Below are positions 37,450-45,893 of a DNA stretch of 64,000 nt, one piece after another. Position 1 is the first letter of the stretch, and each line of letters starts with the position of its first letter. A program made the position numbers and the translations under genes. Under the pieces are notes generated by a model, which did no database searches, had not been told where the DNA came from, and saw only the letters and a program-made list of their open reading frames with translations. Origin of the DNA: Vibrio sonorensis (GTDB lineage Bacteria > Pseudomonadota > Gammaproteobacteria > Enterobacterales > Vibrionaceae); assembly GCF_001854765.1 (NCBI RefSeq), contig NZ_LJJE01000112.1:124001-188000 (forward strand), in the 5' to 3' direction.

Positions 37450-37553
37450 AAAAAAAACATTAAAGGCACGCCGAATAAAAATTCTCTTCATAGCAGCAAA
37501 AATAGGTACTCGAAAATGCACCGAGAAGAATAGCGCATAACGTGCCTTTAATG
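37450..37553 (-). promoter_or_regulatory. Attenuator-like leader hairpin upstream of the MATE-araC operon
   Basis: On the minus strand CATTAAAGGCACG (37553-37541) and its exact complement CGTGCCTTTAATG (37470-37458) form a 13-bp stem followed at once by eight T residues (37457-37450), the form of an intrinsic terminator. The 70-base interior pairs further: ATTCTTCTC with GAAGAGAAT (one mismatch, one wobble) and GGTGC with GTACC (one G-U pair that exists only if the minus strand is transcribed). The first arm contains the ribosome-binding site of a 16-codon reading frame, so ribosome loading and terminator folding exclude one another. The MATE ATG is 192 bases further on. Confidence 0.65.
37488..37538 (-). 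CDS. Putative 16-residue leader peptide inside the attenuator
   Basis: AAAGG at 37549-37545 sits six bases before an ATG that opens the frame MRYSSRCIFEYLFLLL and ends with TGA. The frame lies wholly in the loop of the terminator-like hairpin upstream of the MATE exporter. A ribosome stalled early on it would cover the first arm and block terminator formation, as in other antibiotic-induced attenuators. Translation is inferred from the site spacing only. Confidence 0.5.
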   Translation of the reverse strand: MRYSSRCIFEYLFLLL

Positions 37554-37564
37554 AATCGCCGTGC

Positions 37565-37595
37565 ACTATACGCTTTATTCCCTAGGGTAGGTCAA
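37565..37595 (-). promoter_or_regulatory. Candidate promoter for the MATE leader, MerR-type long spacer
   Basis: On the minus strand TTGACC (37595-37590) and TATAGT (37570-37565) are good -35 and -10 elements separated by 19 bases, with the palindrome CCCTAGGG within the spacer. A long spacer with a CTAG-centred palindrome is the layout of MerR-family activated promoters. Transcription would begin just before the leader hairpin. Confidence 0.5.
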
Positions 37596-37715
37596 GAGGA
37601 ATGCCACAAATTTTTTCATATAAAACAGGTTATTAATTAAATACACAGCGCTTGTCACACTTTGAAACAAGTCTCTGGTGATAAATTAGTCAAGAGATCA
37701 AAATCACCTAATTAA

Positions 37716-37741
37716 TAAAAAGCTGTTTCAAGCTTTACAGC
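37716..37741 (-). terminator. Terminator downstream of pepT
   Basis: On the minus strand GCTGT and ACAGC close a stem with a 10-base AAGCTT-centred loop followed by TTTTTATT. It separates pepT from the MATE leader promoter. Confidence 0.6.
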
Positions 37742-37766
37742 ACGAGGGTGTGAAAATAATAGTGAG

Positions 37767-37800
37767 TTTTGGCCACCTTTATTAAAAAAGATGGCCAAAA
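37767..37800 (-). other. Strong hairpin directly after the pepT stop
   Basis: TTTTGGCCA (37767-37775) and TGGCCAAAA (37792-37800) are perfect inverted repeats, with an inner CTTT/AAAG extension, 12 bases past the stop. No T-tract follows on the minus strand, so it may protect the mRNA 3' end rather than terminate. Confidence 0.5.
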
Positions 37801-37811
37801 AAAAGAGATAA

Positions 37812-38918
37812 TTATTGAGTAATATAATGTTCGACAAAGCGAGTAATATCGACCATATCTTGTACAGAAATATACTCTTCAGTGGTGTGGACTTTAGCCA
37901 TCCCCGTCGATAAGTTAACGGTAACTAGTCCTTTAGCATTAAAATTGTTTGCATCACTACCACCGCCAGTACCTTTGGTGAAAGGCGCTACACCAATGGC
38001 TTCGAATGACTGTTTTACTTCGAGGATATGCGGATGGGTATCTGAAATCACAAAGGCGTCATACGCTCTTGTAGACTTGATTTCTACTTGAGCGCCAAAA
38101 GCGTTGGCCGAGTTTTCAAATGTTTCAATCATATGGGCGACTTGGTTATCAAGCTTCTGCGCATTTAGTGAACGAGCCTCTGCGACCACTCTGATCTCAG
38201 GCATTACTATATTCGTTGCCTGTCCGCCTTCGATAATACCGATGTTCGCAGTGGTTTCTTCATCGATGCGCAGTAGATTCATTTTGCTTATCGCATCAGC
38301 GGCCACTTGTCCGGCACTAATTCCTTCTTCTGGTGCTAATCCAGCGTGAGCGGGGCGTCCAGTAATCTTGGCGATGATTTTTTGTTGGCCGGGGGCGGCG
38401 TTCACGATAGTACCGATTGGACCGCCGGTATCTAATACAATGGCCTTGTTTGATTGAATGTAAGACATATCATAATGGAAGGAACCAAATAGGCCGCCTT
38501 CTTCGTGCACTGTGAAGGCGAGTTCGATAGTTTTATGGGATTTGCCATCTTCTTTAACAGACCTGATTGCTTCCATTATTGCAGCAATACCTGACTTGTC
38601 ATCGCCACCTAAAATGGTATTGCCTTTTGAGCGAATGACTCCGTCTTCTAGTACAGGTTCGATGCCAATGCCGGGAGTAACCGTATCCATATGACAGCTA
38701 AATACAACGCTGTCATCTAAGTCGCCATCTAAACGGGCGTAGATATTAAAACCGTTTGAAATCTCTTTTGGGACAGGAAGTTTGTGTACTGTAAAACCGA
38801 GTTCACCAAGTTGCTCCGCTAAACTTTCTGCGATTTGCTTTTCATCACAGGACTCGCTGTCGATTTTTACTAGTGAGAAGAAATGGTCAACAAGTCTTTG
38901 TTGGTTGATTTTAGACAT
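37812..38918 (-). CDS. M20-family peptidase, PepT-like
   Basis: A 368-residue di-zinc aminopeptidase. Metal-binding residues are in FSCHMDTVTPG near residue 75, LGGDDKSGIAAIMEA near 103 and the EE pair of VHEEGGLFGS near 138. The GIEPVLEDGVIRSKG segment is typical of the peptidase T branch. It probably trims tripeptides in the cytoplasm. A weak AAGGTATTTCCC region precedes the ATG. It appears monocistronic. Confidence 0.88.
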   Translation of the reverse strand: MSKINQQRLVDHFFSLVKIDSESCDEKQIAESLAEQLGELGFTVHKLPVPKEISNGFNIYARLDGDLDDSVVFSCHMDTVTPGIGIEPVLEDGVIRSKGNTILGGDDKSGIAAIMEAIRSVKEDGKSHKTIELAFTVHEEGGLFGSFHYDMSYIQSNKAIVLDTGGPIGTIVNAAPGQQKIIAKITGRPAHAGLAPEEGISAGQVAADAISKMNLLRIDEETTANIGIIEGGQATNIVMPEIRVVAEARSLNAQKLDNQVAHMIETFENSANAFGAQVEIKSTRAYDAFVISDTHPHILEVKQSFEAIGVAPFTKGTGGGSDANNFNAKGLVTVNLSTGMAKVHTTEEYISVQDMVDITRFVEHYITQ

Positions 38919-39362
38919 GGGAAATACCTTCTAAAGGAACAGAGGCAATACCTTAATCCGGTTAATGAAAATCATTCTCTGCGTTAAATCAATAATATCG
39001 CTGTCGATGGTTAGATTACTGTCAAATAAAGGCAGGGTGAATGGTGTGGGAACTCAAAGTTCTGCTATTACCTACTGGAGATTCATGCACACTCAAACTT
39101 GGTACAAATGTAACGCGTATGTTAATTTTGGCGATTTTGTTTGGAAAAAGGCGGTAGTGGATAAAGGGTGGTTTCTTTGTATTGCTATTAAAATTAGTAC
39201 CTTATATTCCATTTTTATGAGCGCGGTTTGTAAATGTAATGAATGTGTTACACATGTACAGCGCTTAGCGTTGTGGTGGATTTTTTACTGCAAGTTTCCT
39301 TATTGCGCAAATTGTTTCAACTTAATAAGTAGGGGGCTTATTAAAAGTACAAGGAGCGCGGC
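38919..39362. promoter_or_regulatory. Region upstream of the tyrosine-degradation operon, with a palindrome
   Basis: This 444-base region carries ATGTGTTACACAT at 39243-39255, a perfect palindrome (ATGTG-TTA-CACAT), 108 bases before hppD. Its TGT-N-ACA symmetry could bind a regulator of tyrosine use; no canonical TyrR box (TGTAAA-N6-TTTACA) was found. A 224-codon open frame crosses the region but runs into hppD in another frame and has no recognisable domain. Confidence 0.35.
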
Positions 39363-40436
39363 ATGTCAGAAGAGCACAACCCATTGGGAACAGATGGATT
39401 TGAATTTGTGGAATACACTGCTTCAAACTCGGAAGGGATTGAAGATCTCAAGCAACTGTTTTTATCACTTGGCTTTGCAGAAGTGGCTAAGCACAGGTCG
39501 AAAGAAGCATGGTTGTATCGCCAAGGCGACATTAACTTTATCGTCAATGCTCAACCTCACAGTCAGGCAGAAAAATTTGCTTCTGTTCACGGTCCTTCGG
39601 TGTGTGGAATGGCATTCAGAGTTCACGATTCTGCGGTAGCAATGAAGCAAGCTTTAGCAAATGGTGCAAAGCAGTATGTGACTGAAATTGGGCCAATGGA
39701 GTTAAGCATCCCAGCTATCTACGGTATAGGTGATAGTTTGATTTACTTCGTTGACCGCTATGGCAAGTCTTCTATCTACGATGTGGACTTTGTTTTTTAT
39801 TCCGATGCTAAGGACAAGTTGACACTGCAAAGTGTGGGTCTGTTTGAAATCGATCATCTAACCCACAATGTCAAGCAAGGCAATATGGCTGTTTGGGCGG
39901 GGTTTTACGAACGGATAGGTAACTTTCGTGAAATCCGTTACTTTGATATCGAAGGCAAGCTAACTGGATTAGTCAGTAAAGCCATGACAGCGCCATGTGG
40001 AAAAATACGAATCCCTATCAATGAATCATCTGATGATAAGTCTCAAATTGAAGAGTTTATCCGCGAGTACAAAGGAGAAGGCATCCAGCATATTGCCCTG
40101 AGTACCGATGATATTTATCAAACAGTAAAAACCTTGCGCAACCGAGGTATGGACTTCATGCCAACACCAGACACGTATTACGAAAAGGTTGATAGTCGAG
40201 TAGAAGGGCACAATGAGGATGTTGAGCAGTTAAAAGCGTTGCGCATACTCATTGATGGTGCGCCTACAAAAGATGGGATCCTGTTACAGATCTTTACCCA
40301 AACGGTGATTGGGCCAGTGTTCTTTGAAATTATTCAGCGCAAGGGAAATCAAGGTTTTGGTGAGGGCAATTTTAAGGCTCTATTTGAATCGATAGAAGAA
40401 GATCAAATTCGCAGGGGAGTATTGGATGATGCATAA
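39363..40436 (+). CDS. hppD: 4-hydroxyphenylpyruvate dioxygenase
   Basis: A 357-residue Fe(II) dioxygenase made of two VOC-type halves. The iron ligands are His in FEIDHLTHNV near residue 161, His in EGIQHIALSTDD near 240 and Glu in GPVFFEIIQRKG near 320, followed by the conserved GFGEGNFKALFESIE tail. It turns 4-hydroxyphenylpyruvate into homogentisate. It is the first gene of hppD-hmgA-fahA-maiA, and its stop overlaps the hmgA start. Confidence 0.95.
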   Translation: MSEEHNPLGTDGFEFVEYTASNSEGIEDLKQLFLSLGFAEVAKHRSKEAWLYRQGDINFIVNAQPHSQAEKFASVHGPSVCGMAFRVHDSAVAMKQALANGAKQYVTEIGPMELSIPAIYGIGDSLIYFVDRYGKSSIYDVDFVFYSDAKDKLTLQSVGLFEIDHLTHNVKQGNMAVWAGFYERIGNFREIRYFDIEGKLTGLVSKAMTAPCGKIRIPINESSDDKSQIEEFIREYKGEGIQHIALSTDDIYQTVKTLRNRGMDFMPTPDTYYEKVDSRVEGHNEDVEQLKALRILIDGAPTKDGILLQIFTQTVIGPVFFEIIQRKGNQGFGEGNFKALFESIEEDQIRRGVLDDA

Positions 40437-41607
40437 AAGAATCAGTTTCCCGAAAAGTGAAGGTGTTTGCTCGCGTCAGGCTCACGCGGGTTTTCCCAAA
40501 GAAGCAATATTCGAACGCGAAGCTGGTCGTTCAGGTTTTTTTGGTCCCGCTACGCACTTCCATCACACCCACGCTCCGACTGGGTGGGTAGAATGGGAAG
40601 GCGATTTACGCCCACGATTGTTTGACTTTAATGAGGTTGAACGTTCGTCTCAAGCTTCACCGTGGGATGTTGAGGTCTTGCTTCACAACCAAAACTGTCA
40701 AGTGAGGGTCTGGCAGTTAAAGGAGAATATGGTCAACCTAGTGCGCAATGCCGACGGTGATGAACTGCTATTTGTACACCAAGGAAGCGGTGAACTTTTT
40801 TCGGACTATGGGCACTTGTCGTTTTCGGAAGGGGACTATGTAATGATCCCGCGTTCGACCAATTGGCGTATTGAGGTGAATCAGCCACTGTTTGTTTTGA
40901 TGATTCAAAACAGCGACGCGTCGTACTCGTTGCCAGATAAAGGTGTGGTGGGGCAACATGCAGTGTTTGACCCTGCCGTTTTAGAAACGCCTTCTATTAA
41001 CGGAAAGTTCAAAGCGCAATATTCTGAGAAAAAGACCCAGGTTGAAGTTAAACGCCACAACCAAGTCAGTACCATTACCTATCCATTCAATCCACTTGAT
41101 GCTGTTGGTTGGCACGGTGATCTTGCGGTAGTAAAACTGAATTGGCGTGACATACGACCGTTAATGTCTCATCGATACCATTTACCTCCGTCTGCTCATA
41201 CCACGTTTGTTGGACAAGGTTTTGTAGTGTGTACCTTTGTACCACGTCCAATTGAAAGTGACCCAGACGCCCTAAAGGTGCCGTTTTATCACAACAACGA
41301 CGATTATGATGAAGTACTGTTTTACCACGCAGGTGACTTCTTTAGCCGCGACAATATCGAGGCTGGCATGGTCACATTTCATCCTGCCGGATTTACACAT
41401 GGTCCGCACCCCAAAGCATTTGCAGCAGGGCGAGCACATCAAAAAACGTTTACTGATGAAGTGGCTGTAATGATTGATACACGCCACGCCCTTTCTTTTA
41501 CCAAAGCTGCGACATCGGTAGAAAATGAAACTACGTTTATAGTTGGTTGGATCCAGAACTCAGAGAGGTTAAGCGATGAAATTAGCAACGTTAAAAAACG
41601 GCACTAG
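40426..41607 (+). CDS. hmgA: Homogentisate 1,2-dioxygenase
   Basis: A 393-residue cupin-type ring-cleavage enzyme. The C-terminal iron site appears as VTFHPAGFTHGPHPKAF near residue 320, with the preceding DDYDEVLFYHAGDFFSR segment. It opens homogentisate to maleylacetoacetate. Two adjacent ATGs (40426 and 40429) are possible starts behind GGGGAG. It overlaps hppD by 11 bases and fahA by 32 bases, indicating tightly coupled expression. Mutants in this step often accumulate brown pyomelanin. Confidence 0.93.
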   Translation: MMHKRISFPKSEGVCSRQAHAGFPKEAIFEREAGRSGFFGPATHFHHTHAPTGWVEWEGDLRPRLFDFNEVERSSQASPWDVEVLLHNQNCQVRVWQLKENMVNLVRNADGDELLFVHQGSGELFSDYGHLSFSEGDYVMIPRSTNWRIEVNQPLFVLMIQNSDASYSLPDKGVVGQHAVFDPAVLETPSINGKFKAQYSEKKTQVEVKRHNQVSTITYPFNPLDAVGWHGDLAVVKLNWRDIRPLMSHRYHLPPSAHTTFVGQGFVVCTFVPRPIESDPDALKVPFYHNNDDYDEVLFYHAGDFFSRDNIEAGMVTFHPAGFTHGPHPKAFAAGRAHQKTFTDEVAVMIDTRHALSFTKAATSVENETTFIVGWIQNSERLSDEISNVKKRH

Positions 41608-42588
41608 AGACGGGGTTTTAGTGGTGGTAAACCGAGATCTAACTAAGTGCATCGAGCTGGTAACATTGCTGGCACTCTACAAGAGGCACTCGATAACTGG
41701 CAGAAGGTCAACAAGCCATTAGAAGAAATCTACCAAGCTTTAAACTCAGGTTGTTTACCTCTTGAAATGCCATTTGAACAGTTTCGGTGTGAGTCTCCTC
41801 TTCCTCGCGCTTACCAATGGGCTGATGGCTCCGCTTACGTAAATCATGTGGAACTTGTTAGAAAAGCAAGAGGGGCGGAGATGCCGCAGAGTTTCTGGAC
41901 AGACCCTCTCATGTATCAGGGGGGATCCGATTCATTTATAGGGCCGAAAGATGATATCCCCTTAGGCAGCGAAGAGTGGGGCATTGATTTTGAAGCTGAA
42001 GTCGCTGTTGTCACGGATGATGTGCCCATGGGGGCATCACCAACTGAGTGTGAAAAATCGATACGATTAGTCATGTTAGTAAACGATGTTTCCTTGCGTG
42101 CTTTGATACCAAATGAACTTGCTAAAGGTTTTGGGTTTTACCAATCAAAGCCTTCTTCAGCATTTTCCCCAGTTGCTGTTACACCAGATGAGCTTGCAAA
42201 CGAATGGGATGGTAAGAAGTTACATTTAGAACTCAACTCATACTACAACAATGCTCATTTTGGCTGTCCAAATGCAGGAGTAGATATGACCTTCGACTTC
42301 CCTAGTTTGATTTCCCATGCTGCGAAAACTCGACCACTCTCAGCAGGCTGTATTATTGGGTCCGGCACCGTCTCAAACAAACAGGGTACAGACTTTGGAA
42401 CCTCAATATCAGAGGGTGGTGTCGGATACTCCTGTATCGCTGAGGTCCGAATGATAGAAACCATAAGAGACGGAAAACCATCGACTTCTTTTATGCGATT
42501 TGGCGATCGCATTAGGATTGAAATGTTTGATGCGAGGGGCAAAAGTGTGTTCGGCGCCATCGATCAGAAGGTTGTTAAGTATGAGTGA
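41576..42588 (+). CDS. fahA: Fumarylacetoacetase (apparent frameshift near 41655)
   Basis: The gene starts at ATG 41576 with MKLATLKNGTRDGVLVVVNRDLTK, the usual N-terminus of bacterial FAA hydrolases. One added base near 41655 leads into AGNIAGTLQEALDNW and the long frame ending at 42588, with the metal-site stretches EEWGIDFEAEVAVVTDD and LVMLVNDVSLRALIP. About 337 residues in all. It splits fumarylacetoacetate into fumarate and acetoacetate, the last step of tyrosine breakdown. The lesion is a single missing base and probably a sequence error. It overlaps maiA by eight bases. Confidence 0.88.
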
Positions 42589-43240
42589 GACAACCTTATA
42601 TGGATATTGGCGTTCGTCTGCTGCGTATCGAGTGCGGATCGCTCTTAATCTAAAAGGGATTGAGTATAGGCACAAGAGCGTACACCTGTTAAAAAATGGC
42701 GGTGAACAACACACTATTGAGTTCAAAGCGATCAACCCCAATGAACTGGTGCCAGTTTTAAATATTGACGACCTTTACCTAAATCAGTCGCTGGCCATTA
42801 TAGAATATCTAGAGGAGAGAAATCCTGAGCCGAGTCTTCTTCCAATAGGTATCAAACACCGCAGTGTCGTCCGCGCTTTATCTTTAGATATTGCCGCTGA
42901 CTTACACCCTCTAAACAACTTAAGAGTTTTACAGTATTTAACTGACCATTTAACTATTACAGAGGAGACTCGGTTAGCTTGGATAGAGCACTGGATAGAA
43001 AAAGGTTTAACTGCTGTAGAGAACAGAATATCGCAGCACCAGATGAAACAACCGACGGACTACTGTTATGGTGACAGTGTCACTATGGCGGATGTTTGCT
43101 TAGTGCCGCAGGTCTACAATGCAAAGCGATTTGGCGTGGAAATAAGCCAATTCGCGAATCTTGATAGGATAGTCAACAATCTAAACCGCTTGTCAGCCTT
43201 TGAAGTTGCAAAACCTGAAAATCAACCTGATGCAGAGTAG
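42581..43240 (+). CDS. maiA: Maleylacetoacetate isomerase, zeta-class GST
   Basis: A 219-residue glutathione-dependent isomerase. The N-terminal thioredoxin-like domain holds the zeta-class signature YWRSSAAYRVRIALNLKGI near residue 9, though one Ser/Cys position of the usual SSCS/SSCSxRVR motif reads Ala. A helical GST C-terminal domain follows. It converts maleylacetoacetate to fumarylacetoacetate. The start at 42581 lies inside the end of fahA. Its 3' end overlaps the convergent histidine-kinase gene by 19 bases. Confidence 0.92.
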   Translation: MSETTLYGYWRSSAAYRVRIALNLKGIEYRHKSVHLLKNGGEQHTIEFKAINPNELVPVLNIDDLYLNQSLAIIEYLEERNPEPSLLPIGIKHRSVVRALSLDIAADLHPLNNLRVLQYLTDHLTITEETRLAWIEHWIEKGLTAVENRISQHQMKQPTDYCYGDSVTMADVCLVPQVYNAKRFGVEISQFANLDRIVNNLNRLSAFEVAKPENQPDAE

Positions 43241-45057
43241 CGTGTTTGGCTTGTCTCCAACACTCGATAAATAACATCGAATAGCGGATCCATGTTAATA
43301 GGTTTCGACACTACGTCATCAAATCCAGTGCGTAAATAGAGCTCGATTTCACTGGGTTGGACATTTGCAGTTACCGCGACAATTGGCAGAGTTGGGTGGC
43401 TTTGCTTTAGATATTGGCAGGCAGTTATACCATCCATAACCGGCATTTGGATGTCCATTAATACGAGTTGTGTAGCAGTGGTTACGGCATCAAGTGCTTC
43501 TTGACCATTATTGGTTAATTTGGCGTTGATACCTATTCGTTCTAGTAGCTTGCTAAGTATGATTTGGTTTACCTTATTATCTTCAACTATCAGTACATTA
43601 AGATTTTGGAGCCCTTCGAGATAGTTGAGATCTCTACTGATTTTCTCTCGCGGAGTCACGTTCCCTTTGATGGGAACTCTTACCTGTATGGTTACTTTGC
43701 TTCCAACATTGACAGTACTGGATACGTGAATTTTGCCGTCCATTAGCTCGACTAAGGACTTTACGAGGGGCATTCCTAATCCGCTACCACCGTGTAATCG
43801 AGTTATAGAGTTATCGGCTTGTTCAAACTCACTATAGAGGTTATCTAATGTGTTTTGGTCCATACCGATACCTGTATCGGTTACCTCAATCAAAATGACA
43901 TCAGGAGATTCTTGCTCTTTCAAAACAAAACTCACGCTGCCGCTATGGGTATACTGTACCGCGTTGTTTAGTACGTTAAAGATAACTTGCTTAAGCCTTG
44001 GGTAATCGCCAAGCCGATGAAGATGCTGTACTTGATGAGTAAAGTGAAAATCGATGTTTTTATCGTGACACTGCTTGGTATAAACCTGCCTAACCGTGTT
44101 GATTAAGTAGAGTAAGTTAAATTCCTCCGTGTGAAGTTCGTAGTTGCCAGTTTTTAGCGTTGAAAAATCAAGCAACTCGTTAACTAACTTTATCAACATT
44201 TCACTACAAGATAACGCCTGATTAGCAAGCTCTAGGTTATCGTTAGAAGTTGGCTGACTTTGTATGAGTTGTAAGCTGCCATGTATACCGTTAAGAGGCG
44301 TTTTTAATTCATGTGATACCTTTGCGAGTAGCTCTGATTTTGCGCTATTGGCTGAATCTAACTCTATCGCTAACTCTTCTAGCTCTTGTACTTTTGAATT
44401 TAGCAAGCTTATTTTTGCCAGTATGAGCGATTCAGTTTTTTTGTTATAGGCATAGAAGTAGATAACTAGTGATAAAAACAAAATAGAGAGGACAAAAGCA
44501 GAGGCGAATAACCAGTGTTTTGTTCGCGTGATCCTGTTGAGCAATACCCCTTCGTTGTGATGTATTGCCTCTTCCAACGCGCTGAGCACATTTCTTTCGT
44601 ATTCCGATTTGAGCCGATAGTAGTGATCGTTAAGAAGTAATAATTGTGCATCGACCGGCATATCTTTTTTAACGAACTCTATGGCATTAACTTCAATGGC
44701 AACAAGTTGGTCATTAACCATAGAAGTTGCTTGAATCGCTTGTGCTACATTGGGTTCGAGTAATTGCGCGTTTGCTAGGGATTGCTCCAATTGTTTTGCC
44801 GTGGATAGGTATCGCTTTTCCCAAGAGACATCTCTTGTAAACGCATACATGCGTGCGGTCATGGTTAGAACTTCATCGAAGTAAATGATCTCTTGTGTCA
44901 CTTGCTTAACTTGCTGAAGGTGTTTATCTATAACGTTGCGCTTGTGCAGATTATTAACGAGAAAGGGTATCAAACTGATAACAGAAAAGCCCAAAATGCA
45001 TATCAAGGTGATGATATAGACCTTAAGTTTTCTCACCTTGTGGAGATCTTGCGGCAT
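43222..45057 (-). CDS. Hybrid sensor histidine kinase
   Basis: A 611-residue inner-membrane sensor. Two membrane helices (about residues 12-34 and 185-208) bracket a periplasmic helical domain. HisKA follows with AKVSHELKTPLNGIHGSLQLIQ near 248, then an HATPase with NVLNNAVQYT, DTGIGM and GSGLGMPLVKSL, and a C-terminal receiver (about 488-605) with LVLMDIQMPVMDG. There is no Hpt domain, so the phosphate must pass to an Hpt protein encoded elsewhere. No response regulator gene is adjacent. The stimulus is unknown. Confidence 0.92.
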   Translation of the reverse strand: MPQDLHKVRKLKVYIITLICILGFSVISLIPFLVNNLHKRNVIDKHLQQVKQVTQEIIYFDEVLTMTARMYAFTRDVSWEKRYLSTAKQLEQSLANAQLLEPNVAQAIQATSMVNDQLVAIEVNAIEFVKKDMPVDAQLLLLNDHYYRLKSEYERNVLSALEEAIHHNEGVLLNRITRTKHWLFASAFVLSILFLSLVIYFYAYNKKTESLILAKISLLNSKVQELEELAIELDSANSAKSELLAKVSHELKTPLNGIHGSLQLIQSQPTSNDNLELANQALSCSEMLIKLVNELLDFSTLKTGNYELHTEEFNLLYLINTVRQVYTKQCHDKNIDFHFTHQVQHLHRLGDYPRLKQVIFNVLNNAVQYTHSGSVSFVLKEQESPDVILIEVTDTGIGMDQNTLDNLYSEFEQADNSITRLHGGSGLGMPLVKSLVELMDGKIHVSSTVNVGSKVTIQVRVPIKGNVTPREKISRDLNYLEGLQNLNVLIVEDNKVNQIILSKLLERIGINAKLTNNGQEALDAVTTATQLVLMDIQMPVMDGITACQYLKQSHPTLPIVAVTANVQPSEIELYLRTGFDDVVSKPINMDPLFDVIYRVLETSQTRYSASG

Positions 45058-45150
45058 GGTTACCTTTCCCTCGGTTTTAACATTTCCTTATAGCAGTATA
45101 GTTCAACCTTAGCAGTATCTTGGGCTAAGCATAAATATTGGTTTTAGAGT

Positions 45151-45867
45151 TTAGTTTAAGTCTAGAAACCGTTCTGGAAAGTCACTAAAAACACCATCGA
45201 TACCTTTAAGAGTAAGGAGCATGTTGGGGTCGTTGACCGTATAGCACCACACTTGATAGCCAGCAGACTGCAACGCTTTAATATCGTTTTGGGTGGTGAA
45301 TCTAGCATTGAGATTACAGCTAAAGGCGTCAATATCTGCTAAAAGTTGCCAAGCCTTTTTAGTCAAGCTTTCACACAACACGCCAAGTTTGTAGCCTTTA
45401 CAGTGAAGGTGGAGTTCACGCATGGTATCTTGGTTAAAACTGGACAGTAAAATGGCATCTTTGCTCAAAGAAGAACGCTCTAGTAAATCCTTTAATGTCT
45501 GCACTACCTTGGTGACATCTTGGGAGTCGAGCTTTACTTCTATATTGATAGACAAGTTGTGTTGCTCTGCAATAACAAGGAGTTCTTCTAGTGTCATAAT
45601 TGACTCGCCTTGGAATTGGGAGTCAAACCAGTGACCAAAATCAAATTGCCTCAGCTCAGTGAGAGTGTGGTTGTCCACTCGTCCTTTACCATTGCTACAA
45701 CGGTTGATGGTATGGTCGTGACAGACAACCAATACATCGTCTTTGGTTGGTTGAACATCTACTTCGATCCATTGGAGCCCAAGCTCAATGGCAGCCAATA
45801 CGCTGCTTTTGGTGTTTTCTGGATAATGTCCCGCGACACCGCGATGACCGACGACTACTGGCTTCAT
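45151..45867 (-). CDS. ugpQ: Glycerophosphodiester phosphodiesterase, cytoplasmic UgpQ type
   Basis: A 238-residue GDPD protein. Active-site and metal residues appear in VGHRGVAGHYPENT near residue 4, WIEVDVQPTKDDVLVVCHD near 33 and INIEVKLD near 105. No signal peptide is present, so it acts in the cytoplasm on glycerophosphodiesters imported by the adjacent Ugp system, releasing glycerol-3-phosphate. It is the last gene of ugpBAEC-deoR-ugpQ. Confidence 0.92.
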   Translation of the reverse strand: MKPVVVGHRGVAGHYPENTKSSVLAAIELGLQWIEVDVQPTKDDVLVVCHDHTINRCSNGKGRVDNHTLTELRQFDFGHWFDSQFQGESIMTLEELLVIAEQHNLSINIEVKLDSQDVTKVVQTLKDLLERSSLSKDAILLSSFNQDTMRELHLHCKGYKLGVLCESLTKKAWQLLADIDAFSCNLNARFTTQNDIKALQSAGYQVWCYTVNDPNMLLTLKGIDGVFSDFPERFLDLN

Positions 45868-45893
45868 ATTCGTTCCTTGACGGTTGTTATTTA

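Noticed and set aside
37441..37560. Integron attC or MITE interpretation of the 13-bp inverted repeat
   Set aside because: No R'/R'' core sites, no target-site duplication and no integrase or transposase nearby; the T8 tail and embedded reading frame fit an attenuator better.
38965..39639. A 224-codon open frame upstream of and into hppD
   Set aside because: It overlaps the strongly supported hppD frame, has odd composition with many Cys and Trp residues, and has no recognisable domain or ribosome-binding site.
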